Of a DNA stretch of 64,000 nucleotides, positions 62,927-64,000 are shown in pieces. The notes under the pieces are model-generated. The model saw only the letters and a list, made by a program, of their open reading frames with translations. It was not told where the DNA came from and did no database searches. Every line of letters begins with the position of its first letter. Position 1 is the stretch's first letter. Origin of the DNA: Myroides odoratus DSM 2801 (GTDB taxonomy: Bacteria; Bacteroidota; Bacteroidia; Flavobacteriales; Flavobacteriaceae); contig NZ_CM001437.1 in NCBI RefSeq assembly GCF_000243275.1, positions 1,585,100 through 1,649,099 of the forward strand. Reading direction: 5' to 3'. The position numbers and the translations under genes were made by a program.

Positions 62927-63208
62927 TGTAATTGTTGTTATAGTCGTAAAGATAAAAAAAACATCAGAAATGACCTTGAAACTAGTAGAAAAACCCTTCA
63001 CTATGACCACCATCTAGTCTAACTATTTAATCGGATTAATCTGCTCTTCCCTTTTATTTTTAGGTTTGAGGATGGTATTACTCCTTGCTACTTTTTTTCT
63101 TTTGATTCGAAACGAAGCCCTCTCTAAAAACTTCATTTCTTCGGTTGTGCATCTACTTTCTCCGGACAATACTATGATATACTATAAGCTTTTCGTAGAC
63201 TTTGCTCG

Positions 63209-63312
63209 GACCTTCCTTGGAGATTCCGAGGACTTTCCTTCGACATTCCTTCGACAAAACCCCTCTTTTTCCAAGTATACTCCAAGGAATGTCCAAGGAA
63301 TGTCGAAGGAGA
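63209..63312. repeat. Intergenic inverted/tandem repeat element of CATTCCTTSGA units
   Basis: Left arm 63236-63256 (TCCTTCGACATTCCTTCGACA) versus right arm 63290-63310 (TGTCCAAGGAATGTCGAAGGA): complementary at 20 of 21 positions, 33 bases apart. Each arm holds two copies of an ~11-base unit ATTCCTTSGAC; further degenerate copies sit at 63211-63235 and 63270-63289. A long hairpin is possible. Confidence 0.75.
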
Positions 63313-63405
63313 CCAACAGGAAATCCGATGTATCCCCAAGAAAAAGGACACAAAAAAAAGAGGACTACTCCTCTATTTCATTGGCCATAAGTGCCAGATA
63401 CACAT

Positions 63406-63443
63406 AAAAAAAGAGAGTTGCTCAATCAGCAACTCTCTTTTTT
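63406..63443 (-). terminator. Terminator of the S9 peptidase gene
   Basis: AGAGAGTTGCT/AGCAACTCTCT, loop CAATC, flanked by A7 and T6. Confidence 0.88.
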
Positions 63444-63464
63444 CTGTGATTCTAATGAATCAGC

Positions 63465-64000
63465 TTATAATGTTTCTTTCAACCAACGGAAGAATTCACC
63501 TTGCCAAACTTGTGCGTTTTGCGGTTGTACTACCCAGTGATTTTCCTCTGGTAAGTACAAGAATCTACTTTTGATTCCTCTTAGCTGCGCTGCTTGAAAT
63601 GCCTCTTGTCCTTGTCCAATTGGCACGCGGTAATCTTTACCTCCTTGAATGATCAAGATTGGTGTATTCCACTTGTCTACATTGTTGATTGGGTTAAAGT
63701 TTTGGATTGCATTTTGTGCATCTTTATTGTCTTTTTCCCAGTATGCTCCACCTGTATCAAAATTAGGGAAGAATACTTCTTCTGTTGTTCCATACATACT
63801 CACTAAGTCAAATACTCCACAGTGAGAAATGAATGTTTTAAAGCGATTTTCGTGGATTCCAGCTAAATAGAATACTGAATATCCTCCATAGCTCGCTCCG
63901 ATTGCTCCTAAACGAGCCTTGTCTACATAGTTTTCTTTTGCAACATCATCAATTGCTGCTAAGTAATCTTGCATTGGTTTTCCTCCCCAATCTTTACTAA
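63465..64000 (-). CDS. S9 family prolyl oligopeptidase, C-terminal part (runs off window)
   Basis: 178 codons are open to the window edge, so the start is missing; the Met at 63974 is internal (preceded by SKDWGGKP). The alpha/beta-hydrolase triad is complete: Ser in GASYGGYS, Asp in GGKDYRVP, His in EENHWV. Typical end of a dipeptidyl- or acylaminoacyl-peptidase of ~700-900 residues, usually with an N-terminal beta-propeller. Cleaves small peptides, probably in the periplasm. Confidence 0.92.
   Translation of the reverse strand, partial: SKDWGGKPMQDYLAAIDDVAKENYVDKARLGAIGASYGGYSVFYLAGIHENRFKTFISHCGVFDLVSMYGTTEEVFFPNFDTGGAYWEKDNKDAQNAIQNFNPINNVDKWNTPILIIQGGKDYRVPIGQGQEAFQAAQLRGIKSRFLYLPEENHWVVQPQNAQVWQGEFFRWLKETL

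Larger units (their letters stand above)
62927..63464. other. Long intergenic region with repeat
   Basis: 538 bases with no credible gene on either strand; short frames here have no recognisable content. It holds a TATCTTTA-type box (62954-62947, minus) for the C1 peptidase, the TTCCTTSGA repeat element (next entry) and a terminator. Confidence 0.5.

Noticed and set aside
63066..63407. 113-codon frame and its minus-strand partner
   Set aside because: Both run through the inverted repeat element and contain only repeat-derived residues.

Overview
The window looks like chromosomal DNA of a low-GC Bacteroidota, family Flavobacteriaceae, quite possibly a Myroides-like species. Supporting signs are the Bacteroidota promoter form (TTTG, about 19 bases, TAnnTTTG) in front of many genes, a SusC/SusD import operon, a fused MurF-alanine racemase, PolA with all three exonuclease motifs, the flavobacterial order rplM-rpsI-rpsB-tsf, and many lipoproteins and secreted peptidases. 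I see no tRNA, rRNA, CRISPR array, prophage or insertion sequence. The species name is an inference.

Layout. 1-9.6 kb: a truncated lipoprotein gene, polA, an acyltransferase, a DUF6624-like lipoprotein with an apparent frameshift, the ribosomal/EF-Ts group, a dicarboxylate-type symporter and a lipoprotein. 10.2-17.0 kb: a TPP-riboswitch-controlled thiamine operon thiS-thiC-(thiE/tenI-like)-thiD-thiE-thiG-thiH-thiF with very tight or overlapping joints. 17.0-29.1 kb: mostly minus-strand genes (aat, a DUF3127 protein with an SSB-like tail, flavin reductase, HIT, greA, two duplicated Trp/Pro-rich secreted proteins, a TonB receptor behind a second TPP riboswitch, a glycosyltransferase, arfB, a PnuC-type transporter, a Bax-inhibitor-like protein, a phosphopantetheinyl transferase) plus a sensor kinase on the plus strand.

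29.2-36.2 kb: a four-gene SusC-SusD-zinc metallohydrolase lipoprotein-DUF4302 operon. 36.6-39.6 kb: mscL and murF-alr. 39.6-44.5 kb: a sulfur-handling island (DsrE-like protein, two YeeE/YedE half-transporters, a Crp/Fnr regulator, TauE/SafE, a persulfide-dioxygenase-like MBL/rhodanese protein, thioredoxin). Two matching palindromes sit at the same distance from two putative promoters here. 44.7-64 kb: an M16 peptidase, a lipoprotein, lepA, a beta-propeller lipoprotein, a large phosphoesterase/outer-membrane-barrel fusion with altered metal ligands, an HD-DUF5706 (Pycsar-effector-like) fusion, a GAF protein, a dihydrouridine synthase, a YcaC-like hydrolase flanked by short repeats, mscS, a C1 peptidase, and the C-terminal part of an S9 peptidase.

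Strongest items for follow-up: (1) five exact and several near TTATCAACA nonamers in 220 bases of the thiE/tenI-like gene, spread over all three reading frames, so selected at DNA level; (2) a readable TPP-riboswitch switch that sequesters the thiS start codon; (3) the sulfur island with its candidate Crp/Fnr operators; (4) structured leaders before rpsB, greA and the phosphopantetheinyl transferase gene; (5) the HD-DUF5706 fusion; (6) two apparent one-base deletions that cut short otherwise well-formed genes.
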